From contig NC_088681.1 of NCBI RefSeq assembly GCF_950023065.1, forward strand, positions 29,732,836 through 29,796,835: 64,000 bases of DNA, read 5' to 3'. The stretch is from Planococcus citri. Lineage: Eukaryota; Arthropoda; Insecta; Hemiptera; Pseudococcidae. The notes under the pieces were generated by a model. The model ran no database searches and had not been told where the DNA came from. It saw only the letters and a program-made list of their open reading frames with translations. The translations under genes were made by a program, and so were the position numbers. This document shows, piece by piece, positions 37,291 through 50,339 of the stretch. Positions within the stretch are counted from its first letter, which is position 1, and every line of letters starts with the position of its first letter.

Positions 37291-40054
37291 GCAGAAACAA
37301 CAAATTATTTCATATTACTGAAAATGAGATAATAAAAAATTGAAAAAAATAATTTTATCAAATTGATTTTTTGTCACCATTTTTTTTTATTTTGAAATGT
37401 GAAATGTAAATAGCTAGACAAAATTTGCTCAAGGGAAACCACAACATTTTCTTTACAGTTGAGCAGAAATCTAGAACGCCTTAATTTCATTCACTTTTCA
37501 TTTTTCAGTCCAATTTCATTTTTCAGTCCAAAAAATTCTCAAAATACTATTGTTTTTATTATTTTTCTCACACATTTTGCCCCACCCTCTCCTCAATGCT
37601 CAACAGATCAATGTTTTGGTCGATTTAGATCTATTCAGACCTAATCATTTCCAATCATTTTCCTATATGAGGATTCGAACCAAAAATTCATAATACTGTT
37701 CTCCAATATTTTTTGTAAATATTTATAATCCCAATTCAGAAGTTTTGGAATCAGTGATCTCACAAATCAGAAAAATAAATTTTGCACTGAAATTAATTTT
37801 CTTTTCAGGATTAAGATTGTATGAATAAAAGTTATTGATTTTATATAATAAGACTGATTTTAAGAATTTAAGATTTAGAAAAAAATAAGTAGTAGATACC
37901 TATTTTGAATTTTCATTACTTTGCCAGAATATTTTTATACGGCAAGTCCGACAACTCAAAACCTAAGTTTTGAGCTTTTTCAGCAGAAACCACTGTATAC
38001 AGCTTTAGAATGTTTTGAAACCTCAATTTTGCAAAAAAAAGTTCCAAATATTACAAGAAGTGCAACACGTTAATTTAATAGTGAGTCAAATATTCATTCA
38101 TTAGGAATCGTGTAGTTATGATGAGTACTTACGCGAAAAAAGGTGGTAAAATCAACATTATTCATTTTTATTTTTTAGATTTGGTCTTTCGGTACCCCCT
38201 CCCTCCATTTTGAAAAATGCAACAAATCGAACAATTTTCATCGCGATTAATTTTTCATCGAGTTGAAACAAAACAAAAACTAAACCACGGAGTAATTTAC
38301 GTCGTACCTCGTATAATTGTATGCCACACGAAGAATTAATAGGTAACGAATTTCAAACATTGTACATGCAAAGCTACAGCATGCATTTGGAACTACAGGT
38401 AAATGCTGCACTATAGCAGCGAGTTAATTATTCACTGGAATGAATTACCCAGCAATGAGATGGGTAGAAAAGGATTGCAGTTAATAGGAAAATACACTGA
38501 TAAATATTTAATTGGCGCGAGATAACCTAGAATGTCAATCAGTATGTGTCGGTATGACAATGCAACTTTATACTCTGATGGTGTCACTGACGACGAGGAC
38601 GACGCCATAGCTGCCGGATCAGTTAGTTTACTCTGCATAATAATTGTATAACGAAAAACTACCAACTTCGGTGAGCTTTCCTCTCCTCCGCATGTCTCTC
38701 ACTGTATCATTGTATACGTATAGGTACGTCTACGTACGAGTATATCGGTAAAATAGCATATTACGCGGTTAAAACCTTAATAACATTTAAATTAACAACA
38801 CGATGGTAGAAGAGGTGGAGCATCAAGAGCATAGCATCAGTGGCATACTGGCAGGTACATATTACGTATAAAAACCACCTCGTGTAACAACGGAACATGG
38901 TACGCGACGCGGCAAAAATTAAAAGCTGGTACGCTTTTTAATCTTGGCAACTCGTTATGGCGTTTATTTAAACGTTTACGCTATTCACTCATATTAACGT
39001 GTATATTTTATATATCGTATCGTACCTTTACCTACCTACCTACGTAACGTATACATATACGTGAAACCGTAACGTATCGTATTTTGAATAATTTATTACT
39101 TTTCTCTTTTTCTCGCCGTTTCTCTCTCTCTCTCTCTCTCTCAATTTCAATGTGTATACGGAAAGGGAGGATGGAAGGGACGGAGAAAATATGCAGCAGA
39201 GCACCTATAGCATCCTGTATGGGAAAGAAAAAGAGAAGATATATACGAGGTGAGCTTGGTATACCTAAAGGCCATCTATATTCGTATTTCGGTAAGCTTA
39301 TTTATTAAACGCACCGGAGAGCTTTTTGAACAACTAAGCGTTTTACCTTTTACCCACATTTACCTTATATACCTAGCTCTATGTACCTACTCTAAACACA
39401 CACATATCAAGAAGAAGCTATACGTGCGTATATTTTAATAAACATACAAAAGATAGACAGGCACACAGAAAGAGAGACAGAGAACTAGATATTTATTAAA
39501 CGCCGCCAAAGTTCCAATGATAAGCGCTTGGCGAATTTGTTTTTGACATTTGAAGCAGCGCGCAGCGCGAGGCAGACGTTATTAAATTGCGAAAATAAAG
39601 TAAAATCATGTTCGCGAATGCTCGACACACTCTTTAGAACTTCGCCGACGATGTGTTTTATACTATAGTAGGCCTGTATACACGAGTGAGAATAATATGT
39701 AAGCGTATTGTAGGGGTATCGAGCGAAAATATTCGCTGTACTCGTATATCGCTGTGTAAACGATATACGTAGTTTTATTGGAGCGTGCAACGTTTTTTTT
39801 GTTTTTGTTTTTTTTTTTAGGTAGAAAGGCGGAGAAAAAAGTGGACTTTAATGTAGACGACGAATTAAAAATTTTCAAATTTTGGAACAGGGTTGACAAG
39901 TTCAACCGTAGTCTCCAGTAAACCTTGTGATTTTCTAGTTTTGGAGCACCTACTTATATAATAATTGTCTAAAAGAGCAAAATCTTGAACTTGAAATTCA
40001 GAGTTCACGAGCTCAGATTCGGCGTCTTCGTGACATTTTCGATCGCTGAAGGTG
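37291..40054. other. Noncoding stretch with CT microsatellite
   Basis: Repeat-like A+T-rich text to about 38.2 kb, then complex sequence to 39.9 kb with (CT)11 at 39121-39142. No gene recognised. Confidence 0.45.
39121..39142 (+). repeat. (TC)11 microsatellite
   Basis: Uninterrupted TC dinucleotide run within a pyrimidine-rich tract. Confidence 0.9.
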
Positions 40055-40620
40055 GAACCTCATAAAGTACTCTCCAGGGATTTTGATGGAAAGTGGTCTC
40101 AGTGGCAGCCTTTGGCCCGAGTACCACGCCACTAACTCCAGCTGCCAATTTTGAGTTCAGCTCCCACAGCAAAATTTTGAATTTTTAAAACTTTAGTATC
40201 AAAAACTGCTACCCCGACGCTCAAGTTTTTCCCACGGCGTTATCGTGGGAAAATTCTGATCCACGCGCTTACACAGGGGACTTTATTTCCTTTCCTCATT
40301 CAACTAAATTCATCTTTCAAGGATTATTTAAATTTTTATCAAAAATAAAGAATCTGAATAATCTTTAGAAAATATATGTACTTAAGGTATAAAAATAATG
40401 TATTTGAAAGGGAAAATAAAACATGCCTCTTGGTCGAGCGCATGGGTCAGAATTTTCCCACGACAACGCCGTGGGAAAAACCTGAGCATCGGAGTACTGG
40501 TTTTTGAAAATTTCAAAATTTCACTGTGGGAGCTAAACTCAAAACTGGCAGCTAAAATTTTAATGGTGTGAAACCACATTCTATCCAAAATCTCCAGGAA
40601 ACACTTCATGAAGTTCCTGA
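40055..40620. repeat. Foldback element with nested hairpins
   Basis: The left arm (40055-40270) and right arm (40436-40620) are imperfect reverse complements around a 165-bp A+T-rich spacer. The left arm carries an extra roughly 30 bp. Conserved blocks include CAAGTTTTTCCCACGGCGTT and TTTTGAGTTCAGCTCCCACA. Inside each arm TTTCCCACG and CGTGGGAAA form a short hairpin of their own (40228-40252 and about 40453-40479). The target duplication is not visible. Confidence 0.8.
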
Positions 40621-41020
40621 ATAAGAATGGTACATAGATCAAATTTCAATTTTTGTTACGTTGATGTGTTTGCCAAAGAGTATTTTCATCCTCCCCCCCC
40701 CCCCTGAAGTGATGATTGGAAAACATTTTGGATTTAAAATACCAAAAATAAGTTTTGAAAATTCATGCCTTCATCGATCAAAAACGATTACAAAGATGAT
40801 CAAGTTATTAGATCTGAATAAATAGACAGCAGCTCAATTTCAGCTTTTAACTACAATTGTATAAATTTTTTTTTTTCAAATAAAAATAAATCTTCAAATT
40901 CTTAAATTCTTAAAAATTCATCAAAGATTGAAAAATGAAATTCAGCATCTGAATATAGATGTGGTATTACGTATTTTTTAAAATAAGTTTTTGCATTTGA
41001 CTTTTTTAATGAATTTTTTG

Positions 41021-41420
41021 AGATCGGAAAATGCAGTGATCTGCAGGAGGCTCCAGAATGGCTTAAAACTACTCGTCATTTATTCAGAAGGTCGAAGTTT
41101 TCAACCTATATTTCATCAAATTTTGATTTTTTTCCACCGGAGAATGAGCCTTTAAATTTTTAAGAAATCTTTGAAAATTGGAAAAAAATCACCCCCTGAA
41201 ATTTGGTTTGATGATACATATTCTTTGGTTGATTTTCAAGATTTCTTGATCTAGATAACAAATTTTGTAATTTCACTTTTCTATGGGATTTGTTCAAGAT
41301 TTCAAAAACTCAAACTCCACCGGAAGCTCCACTTTAGATTGAAACCACCACCAATCAATTTGGAAAGTTGAAAATAGGATAAAAAATACATTTCAGCTCT
41401 TCATCTCAATTTGATCAAAT
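41021..41420 (+). repeat. Dispersed 'ACCACCACCAATC' repeat, two direct copies
   Basis: CTGCAGGAGGCTCCAGAATG with GGCTTAAAACTACTCG at about 41040, and CCGGAAGCTCCACTTTAGAT with GAAACCACCACCAATCAATT at about 41318. The spacing of about 280 bp and the shared downstream text suggest a tandem or composite unit. Confidence 0.6.
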
Positions 41421-44400
41421 TTTGATTTTTTGAGGAGAAATTGGCAAAATTAAAATTTTTAATAACTCGAAAAAATCTAAAAATTGCATTTGAGGCTTAA
41501 AATTTTGCTCGAATGGTGTTCTTTGGCCGCGCATTTTCGAGTTTTTTAGGTCTAGTCCGAGAATTAATTGTCCATCCAATTTTTTTATTTTAAAGCCATT
41601 TTTCTTAAATTCAATGGTATAATTTTAATATTTAGAGACGAATATTGACTCGCAGTGAGGGGGGGGGGAGTTCGGTCACGGCGAATCCATTTCCGCAGGA
41701 CTTTTTTTGAGACATCCAAAGTCAGTCTTGACTCGTCATAGTCAAAAAATTGAAAAGTGTAATTTTTTGGAAAATGGCGCCCAGCAAATTCATTCTCAAC
41801 TCGTTTTTGTCGAGAAAATCAAAATTTAGTTGAAAAATTTGTAAATTTTCGGAAAGATGTTACATTTTTGCAATGAAGGAGTGTCCAGGGTTCAAAAGTG
41901 ATACCAGATTTGGACTCTGTGACCTTAGCCTAGTCGGAAATCACCTTGAAATGTGAAAGCGATTCACCAGCGCGCGTAGAATTGGATGCGAAATGCTATC
42001 GCGTTAATAAAATTGCATAACCAGTTTGCCGTAAATACGATTTTTTTTTTTTAGAAAAAAGCTCCCTTATCTTTGAAGACGAATAGTTTCGAAATTTTTG
42101 TTGGAAGGAGGAAGGAGAATTTGGATACAACGAATTCATTTTCGGGAAAAATAGCCCATTCTGAGACCCATAGGAAGTCCGAAAAATTGTTTTCAAAAAC
42201 TGAATTCTTTATGAGGTTTTTTCTGGAGGTCGCTGAACACTACAATGACGTCTAAATTGAATCTCGACTAGACAACGACTTGTCGTAAAAATAGAAATTT
42301 TCTTGAAAAAATCATTTAACTTTTTGGAATAATTGCACTTTTGAAATGTAAGAACAGCCGAGGCCCAAAAACGACGCCACATTTGAACTCTGCAAGTGCA
42401 AGTCTGATTTGTCATTAAAAAAAAAAAAAAAAATTCTTTTCGAATCACCCTGTACGTACGTACATATAAGGTGCACATATGGAAGTAAAATAGTAATAGG
42501 CATAGTATGGACAACTCGCGAGCTAGTAAAATAAGTCAACAAATATATTTTAAAAAGCAGAAAGAATGAAGACTAAAGCAAGAAAGGTGGAAAGAATAAG
42601 CATAGGAGAGTATAAATAGAAAAGAATGCTAGTAAATTGAAGACCGACGAGCAACAACTAAATTTTCCAGCTTACGTCTTTTTCGACTTTCACTATGGCG
42701 TATAACTCGGGGGTGCCGCGAACAAAGGGAAAGCGATATTATTGCGATTCAATGGAGCGCATAAAACATTCGAATCCCCGACTCTGTCACCTTTCATACT
42801 CTTAACGTTGTACGGATCAGTCTCTGTAAGTGATATATGACTTCAGCGACAGTCTTGTATAAATCTTTTAGGTTTACTTCTGCATTTGATTCTTTTTTTC
42901 TTCGCGTGTTGCGCCTATTGTATGTAATCTTCATAAAAATGCAACTCGATGGTTCGTATCCAAGCTCTCAGATTGTGTCTTACGAATATGGAATTTGCCA
43001 ACGGAAGCGGATCCAGTATATTCGACGCGATTGCACGAAATTAACTGTAAATATGTCAAGTAGGGTGTCTTATTGCAAAAGGCTTTCAAAAAAAAAAAAG
43101 AGGGCCGAACAGAGGAGGCGTTTTTTGACGTAATTGTTTCGACATTAGAACGTACGCGAGCGTCATTTCACGTAGCATTAACAACAACGAATTGCAATTG
43201 GATCCACATGCCGAGGAGTTGGGATTTAAATCAGTAATAATAACGAATCTTCGAAATGTACCGTTTCGACGGCGGCGTTTAAATATTCGAATCGACCTAC
43301 ACAACATACTGAAATAGAATCCGTTAAAGCCGAATAAATTACTTAGAAACGAATGAAAATAATATAACCTACAATTCGACATATTCGTTGATTGGATTTG
43401 TGAGCTGTGAAGTTTCTCAGCATCTGGTTAAATGGTTACATGTTGATATCTGCACCCAGAGACACACTTACCAGTAAAATGAATTATTTACATGTGCCAT
43501 AGAGGCAGATTGTTGTGCATTAGCAATTTAACAATCGTTCGACAATATACCGTGTGTTTCATTCAACGTGTCGAATAATTTACCTGGCAATACAACAACT
43601 CGAACAACGCGAGTGTAAATTGGTTTGTCGATCGTGGGACTCGAAGGGAAAACGTAATTAGAATCAGTCTATCCACAATTACTGGAATTTTGGTCCTTGA
43701 AATCTTAAGAGTAGGCAACTCAATTCACATCTGTGTAGTTTAAGCTGAACTGCTGCAAGGAAAATTATTCTAGCATCGAAGGGACACCAGGTATATGTAA
43801 CGTAATTACGACGTGTTACACGTAGCTCGAAGCTCGTACTTATAGGTGCCATAACACACGGAGACGAAAAGCGATTACAATTCTGAAAGAAACGTTTACC
43901 AAAATACTTGTATAAGAGGGTTAGACAGTACAGCCCACACAGCCCATCGGCTCAACTCAAAAGAAAAAAGAAAGAAAGTCAATTCGAGCCGAATAAGAAA
44001 ATACTCCGGTCAGGTTTTGTCTTAAAATCAGTTTTAAGCTTTCGGGGTTGGAAATCCAAAGCGTGGCCTTCAGTGTCACGTATCTTTCAGCTACAAATCA
44101 ACTTGATTCCCTGTTCGGTTACGTTTCCGTTTTTTCGCCACCGCGCCACCGCGCCACCGCGCCACCGTTCCGTTCCGTCATTCAGATCTTGGGTTTTTGT
44201 GCTTTTGATAAATCTAAACTCGAATGGGTGTTCTGTCTTCTATCTGGGTATCTCTCTTTCTCTCGAATCGTACACGAACGGACACTCGTCTTGAATACCG
44301 AATTCGCCACTTAAGGGGGTTTTCGTTAACCGTGCATTTTTTTTCGCTTTCGTTCGTTATCCCCGTGATCGTCGGAGTCATCTTGAATACTGGAATTGAA

Positions 44401-44974
44401 TTCTTTAGCTGGACCTAGCCAGGCTCTCTGGTATAACTGACGTTGTTACCGCAACTCACCCTCGTGAAATTGATATAAAATAAATAAAAATGTTTTCGGC
44501 ACGTAATTTCACGTTTGCTTTTTGCGTACGTTTGTGGTATACTTAACGACGGCGGACGTTCGCGAACGTTTAGACTTCAACACCACCACCGTTCGTCCGA
44601 GAGACCGACCTGTGGAGTCGACGGTGATTATTTTCCATTTAGGGGATGAGGTCCCTTCTGCCAAGAACGTAGGTAATGTCGACATTGATGCGTAATAAAT
44701 CGTATTTTGAAACGTTTATTTAGCCGAGGAGGCCGTTCAAAAGGGCAATGTGATCTAGTTATGATTGTTATACAGGGTGTCCGGCTATCTTGGGAGATGT
44801 GGCGATCACCTAAGATTTGAATGCAAACGATATAACTGGATACAAGTTATTTAGTATGACTTTTGCATAAATTTGCATGACCTTCTGTCCAGACAAAATA
44901 CTGAGATGAAGCATATTTGAGCCCTTTTCTCTCATTTTTCCTCTCCCCCCCCCCCTAAAGTAATATAATTATTT
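41421..44974. other. Noncoding stretch
   Basis: 41.6-42.46 kb has a repeat-like region ending in TTCGAATCACCCTGTA. 42.5-44.76 kb is complex. A CpG-richer part at 43.9-44.7 kb includes a small GCCACCGC triplication at about 44137-44165 and could be a promoter or 5' UTR, but no exon is recognised. Just before 44.98 kb, TACAGGGTGTCCGGCTATCT marks a probable transposon end. Confidence 0.4.
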
Positions 44975-45185
44975 TAGCGCTTTTGACAACATTTTTGGCC
45001 CTAAATTAACATTACGTTAAATGGAGAATTTAAAATCTATAAGTAAAGAAATAAAGGTAAAGCTTGTATGATTTTAGGGTCTTTTTTGACGATCAACCGT
45101 TTTCCTCATCTCTTAACAGATATTAAATTCCCCATTCAACGTAATGTTAATTTAGGGTCAAAAATTTCATTGATAACGCAAACGC
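44975..45185. repeat. Inverted repeat with about 90-bp loop
   Basis: CCCTAAATTAACATTACGTT at 44999 continues to about 45032 and pairs with 45125-45157, with two mismatches over 33 bp. Similarity continues weakly outward (ATTTTTGGCC against GGTCAAAAAT). Confidence 0.7.
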
Positions 45186-45628
45186 TATCAGCCAATCACA
45201 GCGCAGCTGTCCGTCAAGAGACGTCACTGTGATGTTTCATTGAAATCGTCTATACTCATCAATTTTATAAACATTACAGTGATTTCATGTTTGAACATTG
45301 TCATTCTACCAAAAAGCGCCTAACATATAAACCTAAAATCCACAAAAAAGTTTGAACATGCAAAAAAGTAGTTCTTGGTACTTAGCTTCACACATAGAAA
45401 CCAAATGTTCGTCAAATATACTCTTTGGATCGATGTAATTGAATGAATTAAAAACCCTTGTACAAATTTAATAAAATTTTTGCTGTAAAAATTTTTACTT
45501 TCTGATTACAAACATGTGGAGCACACTGATAACACCCAACATCCAAAGACCATGCATTTCTAGGTTGGCTACACTCAAGGCTACACAATGCCGCAGTTGT
45601 GAAGTTCAATCAGACAAGTTCCAAACTA
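45186..45628. other. Noncoding stretch
   Basis: Nothing recognised between the inverted repeat and the hAT-type MITE. Confidence 0.4.
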
Positions 45629-45636
45629 GCCAGGAC

Positions 45637-46053
45637 CAGGGAAGGAAAGCTAGCTGCAAGCTAAAAGCTAAAAGCTGAAAGCCAAAGGAAGTTAGGGATT
45701 TTTGAAAGCTAAAAGCTAAAGCCAAAAGCTTAATTTTTTCAGCTTTTATTCAGCTTTTTACCTTTTCTTGCATGTTTCTCTGGTTTAGTTTCAGTTTCAG
45801 TTTTTTGTAATTATATTATAGCCATTTGCCATTTTCCTGATTTTTTTTTTGGTTTTTGTGAGTATCCATGGTGTACTTTCTGTATTGTAGCAATCTGTGA
45901 AAATATTAAAAGCCAAAAGCTGAAAGCCAAAAGCTAAATAAAAGCCAAAAGCCATTGATTTTTGGAAGCTAAAAGCTAGCCATTAGAAAGTTTCATCAAT
46001 TTGAAGAGCCAAAAGCTAAAGCTTAAGTTTCATATTTTAGCTTTCCATCCCTG
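45637..46053. mobile_element. hAT-type MITE with perfect 8-bp target duplication
   Basis: The ends are CAGGGAAGGAAAGCTA and the inverse of CAGGGATGGAAAGCTA (15 of 16 match). GCCAGGAC lies immediately outside both ends (45629-45636 and 46054-46061). An 8-bp duplication and CAGGG-type ends are hallmarks of the hAT superfamily (established). The 417-bp body has no ORF. Its outer thirds are built of AAAGCTAAAAGC and AAAGCCAAAAGC units, and the middle is unrelated A+T-rich DNA. Confidence 0.92.
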
Positions 46054-46390
46054 GCCAGGACATATCAAAAAAAAGATCCATAATTGTTACCCCAGGCCAT
46101 AACTGATAGTTTACCTCAGTTTTTGATGAAAAAAAATGACCATTTCTTTCTAGTAAAAAAGTTACAAATTTCAGCTTGACAAAATGTGGCCATTTTTGGT
46201 AAAAATTTGAAAAAATCATTCATTTTAGTGAAAAAATAATATTTTCAGGGAAAAATAACAACTTTGAGTGAAAAAGATGTGACAAAAATTTCAAAAGCTA
46301 ACCTCACGCCCATTCATCAGTTTTCTTACAAGTTTTTAAAAGTCTGACATATTGACAGACTGTTCAACTGAATTTTTATGGCTTCCCAAG

Positions 46391-47290
46391 ATCGTATATC
46401 TGTCCGTTTATCCTCTCAAGGTCATTCACCCTTCTGTGTGAACTCTTAAGGTCAGTAACCTACCTGCCTAGCCTCTTAAAGTCGTTTGTCTGCATGATTG
46501 GCCTTTAAAGGTCATCGACCCGGCCATTTGGCCTTTTGAGGTCACTGACCTACCTCAAAAACTTCTGTCTTCTGTTCGTAAAAATTTTTAAAAGCTGAAA
46601 TTTGCTGACTTTGAAAGTGAATTCATGGGTCATTTTTTGAGACGAACAAAAAATATTATTTCGAGAAATTATACCTATCTTTGAAATGGTAGTACTTTCA
46701 AAGCTTTTTTCTTCAACCATTTTTCGGAGATTTCCGATCAATAATGTAAAATTCTAAAATTCAAAATCCATTTTATGTACGTATGTAGATAAATTGTGGA
46801 TTTTTTAAAATCCCTAGTTTTTTTTAAATTTTAAATCTGGTAAAACGAACGAGCAGGTTTTCAAAAATTGATTTAGAATTTATAAAATGGAGATCAGAGA
46901 ATACAGATTTTGAAGGATTTTCTTAAATCCCCTTACCCCAAATTATGCACAATTTGTGTAAATAAGCATAGATTTAGTATGCTGAATTTCATTCTTTAAT
47001 TTTTATATGTATGAGTAATGAATTTTAAAAAGTTGAAATTGGCTCATTTTGTGGGGAAAAAATAAAAATTTGATATGTGCCTGGTTTCCAACATCAAAAA
47101 TATATTGGTGGTGGTTTTGTGACGTTTCGGAGCCTCCAGCACACGGTTGAGGACGATTAGAATCATGATTAGATCCTGATCAAAAATGTTGTGATTTGAT
47201 TCATCATTCAAATCAGTTTTTCGAACATGATTGTTGATCCGAAATTCGAATCTTTTTTTGAACGGTTTCAGTATTTGAATTGAAAAAGAA
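46391..47290 (+). repeat. Composite repeat with 30-bp minisatellite, copy A
   Basis: Five and a half 30-bp units (46391-46556), each near GTCATTGACCTACCTGTTTG plus GCCTCTTAAG, are followed by three non-repetitive segments. Segment b is 46560-46740. Segment c is about 46790-46930, with GGTAAAACGAACGAGCAGGT. Segment d is about 47095-47290, with GATTAGAATCATGATTAGAT. All four parts recur inverted at 50340-51300 in a permuted order. Confidence 0.8.
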
Positions 47291-50200
47291 ACAGAAAGAG
47301 GGGAGGGGGTTTGAGCAGATCTGTTCACTTCAAATTGACCTGAGGCCTTGGAAAAAATCGAGATAGTGCGAAGTCAACGTACCTGTCCTTGATTTACAGA
47401 TCTGCTCACATCATATTGACCTAAGTGCTTCAAAAAAATTAAGATAGCATGAAGTGAATATTGTAGGAGAAAAAGGAAGGCAAAAAAAACTCGACAATTC
47501 ATTCGCAAATTGAGTTCTCTCTGCAAGTTTTTCTTTCTTTTTCTGTGTTCGTTGTGTTTCCTTCTCTCTGTCTTTTTTTTTGCACCAACACGACCACACT
47601 GACACGTGTATTTGAATTTTTTCTTATTCTCTAGCTCTTTGCCACGTACAAACGAAAGGGTTTTCAATATCTTTTTCTCTCGATTCTCGACCTTATATTC
47701 TTATACAGTGAAAAACGCGAGGATTAATTTCGCTGAAATTATTCCGCGAATAAGTTAGAATCGTTTGTACGACCTCAAAGTATATTTCCATTTTGTAAAT
47801 TTAGCTAGGTAATGCCAAAAAGTATACAAAATAGGGTTAATTCGGTTTAGGGTTTCTTCGCGCCGCCCTTCACCCGGCATCTTTATCGATAGAGACTGTT
47901 AAATTTAAATAAACAAAAAAAAAAAAAAAAATCCGCCGAGAATACTACGACGACGACTTGTGTATATTAGAAAGAAACAATGTTCTTTTTCTTTCTTTTT
48001 TTTAAGCTTTCTAATGAAGCGGTACTATAGTAATTCTCAACCTTATGAATTATTCCAAGATCGTTCGCCGCGCTTTTGTATAACAGAGAAGATACTCTGG
48101 TTAAAAGAGCAGCAAAAAATACAGTTTTCAGTTTATCGGTTTGACTTGAACGATGAGTATTGGACGTATTCTGATAATTTGGCAAACTTGGCTTTGTTCA
48201 TTAATCAAAGAAAATACTACTTACTAATAAATGAACGATCTTTTGCTACCTACTCTCATTGTAGATAGGTAGGTAGGTAGGTACATAAGAATCCTATGCT
48301 TTTAAATTAGCTACTAAAATGTAAGATGATTTTTTTTTCTTTATTTGTACTTGAAAGTAAACTTTATAATAGTTAAGCCAATTTTCAAACATGGTAGAAA
48401 ATTTTCGATAGGTAAATGACTGCAGGTTTGCATTGGAAAGGGAAAAGGCAGTGCTTGATTCTTTCTGCTTTATTTGCATTGTTTTCCCAATTTTTTTCCC
48501 AACCCCTGAAAATTTCAAGTTGGATAAACATCAAACGAAATTTGAATCTGATAATGACTGGCAATTCTTGTTCTCGATGAATCCAGACGTTGCTTTAAAA
48601 CACACTTGATATAAATAGCGTCCATTTACGTTACAAAATGTATTAAAGAAGCAAACATGAACAAAACATACTCGAGGCTTTTCAAAAATTATCTATCTCG
48701 CTAAAGATATGAAAAGTTACTGAAATTTGAAAGTTTATCTTCCAGGTATGCCTCATGATCTCGTGAAAAGTTGAACTGTGGTATTTCAAATTTTTGTTTG
48801 TTTTTCATTTTAAAATTACCTAAAGGTGCGCAATTTCTCATAGGTTTCAAATTGACCGTCGTTTCATGATTCACCTAATCCTATATTTTTTGTAAATGGA
48901 ATAAATTCAGCTCAATTTCACGTTGAATAATTTTTTTTACATCGGCCCAATTCGTGTTTTGATTTAATAGAAATTCAAATAATATACTCTCTGCAGCGAT
49001 GAATATTACGCATTGAATGTCCTCCAGGTGAATCGATCGTGCACGTAATCTTGAAAAAAAAGATACTTCGAATCCATTTATTTACTTGTTCGATCACGTT
49101 TTCCAGTAGGTATTTTTTTTCAATTCGCAGCAATGAGAACGAATATAGTCAATTAAAGCTTACAGGAAAAAGATTTAAAGCAGTTTTTGTGCGACAACGT
49201 ATAAAGGGGTACAAGTTTTAATTAGTTGTTTGGAATACATCCAAGTTGAGAGAGTGGCAAAATAACCTTTTATAGGAAGCATGTCCGAAAGAATTCGTCG
49301 TATAGATTGTTGGTTAAAGAAGAAGAAGAAAACGAAGCTTATAAATAAATATGGAGAAGAAAAGCTGTACTTCTTTCCACTCGTAATTCTTTAACCAAAT
49401 GAAAAAAAGTGGATGTTTTCCCCTTACCTTTGAAAGCGTATAGAAAAAGAAGACGAAATCTTTTCGAATGTTTTAATTCGATAAGAATAAAACAAGAAGC
49501 CATCTGAATATAAATGGGTGAAAAATGTTCGTTACCGATAACGTTTTCCCTGAGTAAGGTAAAGAGTGTCGTAAACGAATGAGAAAAAGAGAGGAAACCA
49601 AACGTTGAGTTGAAAATATAAACTTTTTCGAATAGGTAGGTACGTTGCCCGTCGTTTCTCAAAGAAACGTAATTATTTTCTTCTTAACCCTTTCTCGTTT
49701 GTTTCGAATCAATTTGGCGAGAAAATAAATATTTTAAGAAGATTATACGCAGCGACTGGAAACATGGTATTTTCGAGTCATTATCTCGTCATTACGTAAG
49801 GAGGGACGCGCCATCCTAGAGGGAGATGTGTCCTTGTGTTCGCGAATTGTTAAGGAGATCGGTGTTAGAATTGATTGCGATGAGGAGGTTTAATTCGGTA
49901 TTAGAGTTGAGACGATGAGAAAACACCACGAGGGTGTAGAAGTATACTTATGTGTAACACATCTCTATACTTATACGTATGCTATTGAGAGATATTATCA
50001 TTTAGGCATTTTCTGCTCGGATAAATCTCGTTCGTAGTGAATCGCAGGATGGTTCAGAAATTATGCGAATTTGTAGAGGAAAATAACACTGTCAGTGACG
50101 AACTTGAATTTGGTGAAAGAAACTTTCAATCCTACTAAGGTTTTTCAACTCGGATCTAAAGTATGGAATATGGTACTTAATTGAAGCATTATTTGTGATT

Positions 50201-50339
50201 TTTTGTTGAAAAAATGTTTGAAATTGAAAAAAAAACTATGATAAGAGCGATTTAAGATGATTAAGATAATATTCAACTAAAAATGTAGGTATTGAAGAAT
50301 TGATTTTCTCATTTTTCATGCTTGCATATAACTCCTTGA
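47291..50339. other. Noncoding stretch
   Basis: Separates the two inverted composite repeats. Mostly complex sequence, with short TAGG runs at about 48265-48280 and an A-run near 47910-47930. No gene recognised. Confidence 0.45.

Noticed and set aside
37668..37682. GGATTCGAACC, the complement of a tRNA/SINE B-box
   Set aside because: No A-box, anticodon arm or acceptor-stem pairing at the right distances on the minus strand; a chance 11-mer.
43908..44418. Overlapping open frames in the CpG-richer region
   Set aside because: Three frames are open at once and none looks conserved; possibly 5' UTR or promoter but not callable as coding.
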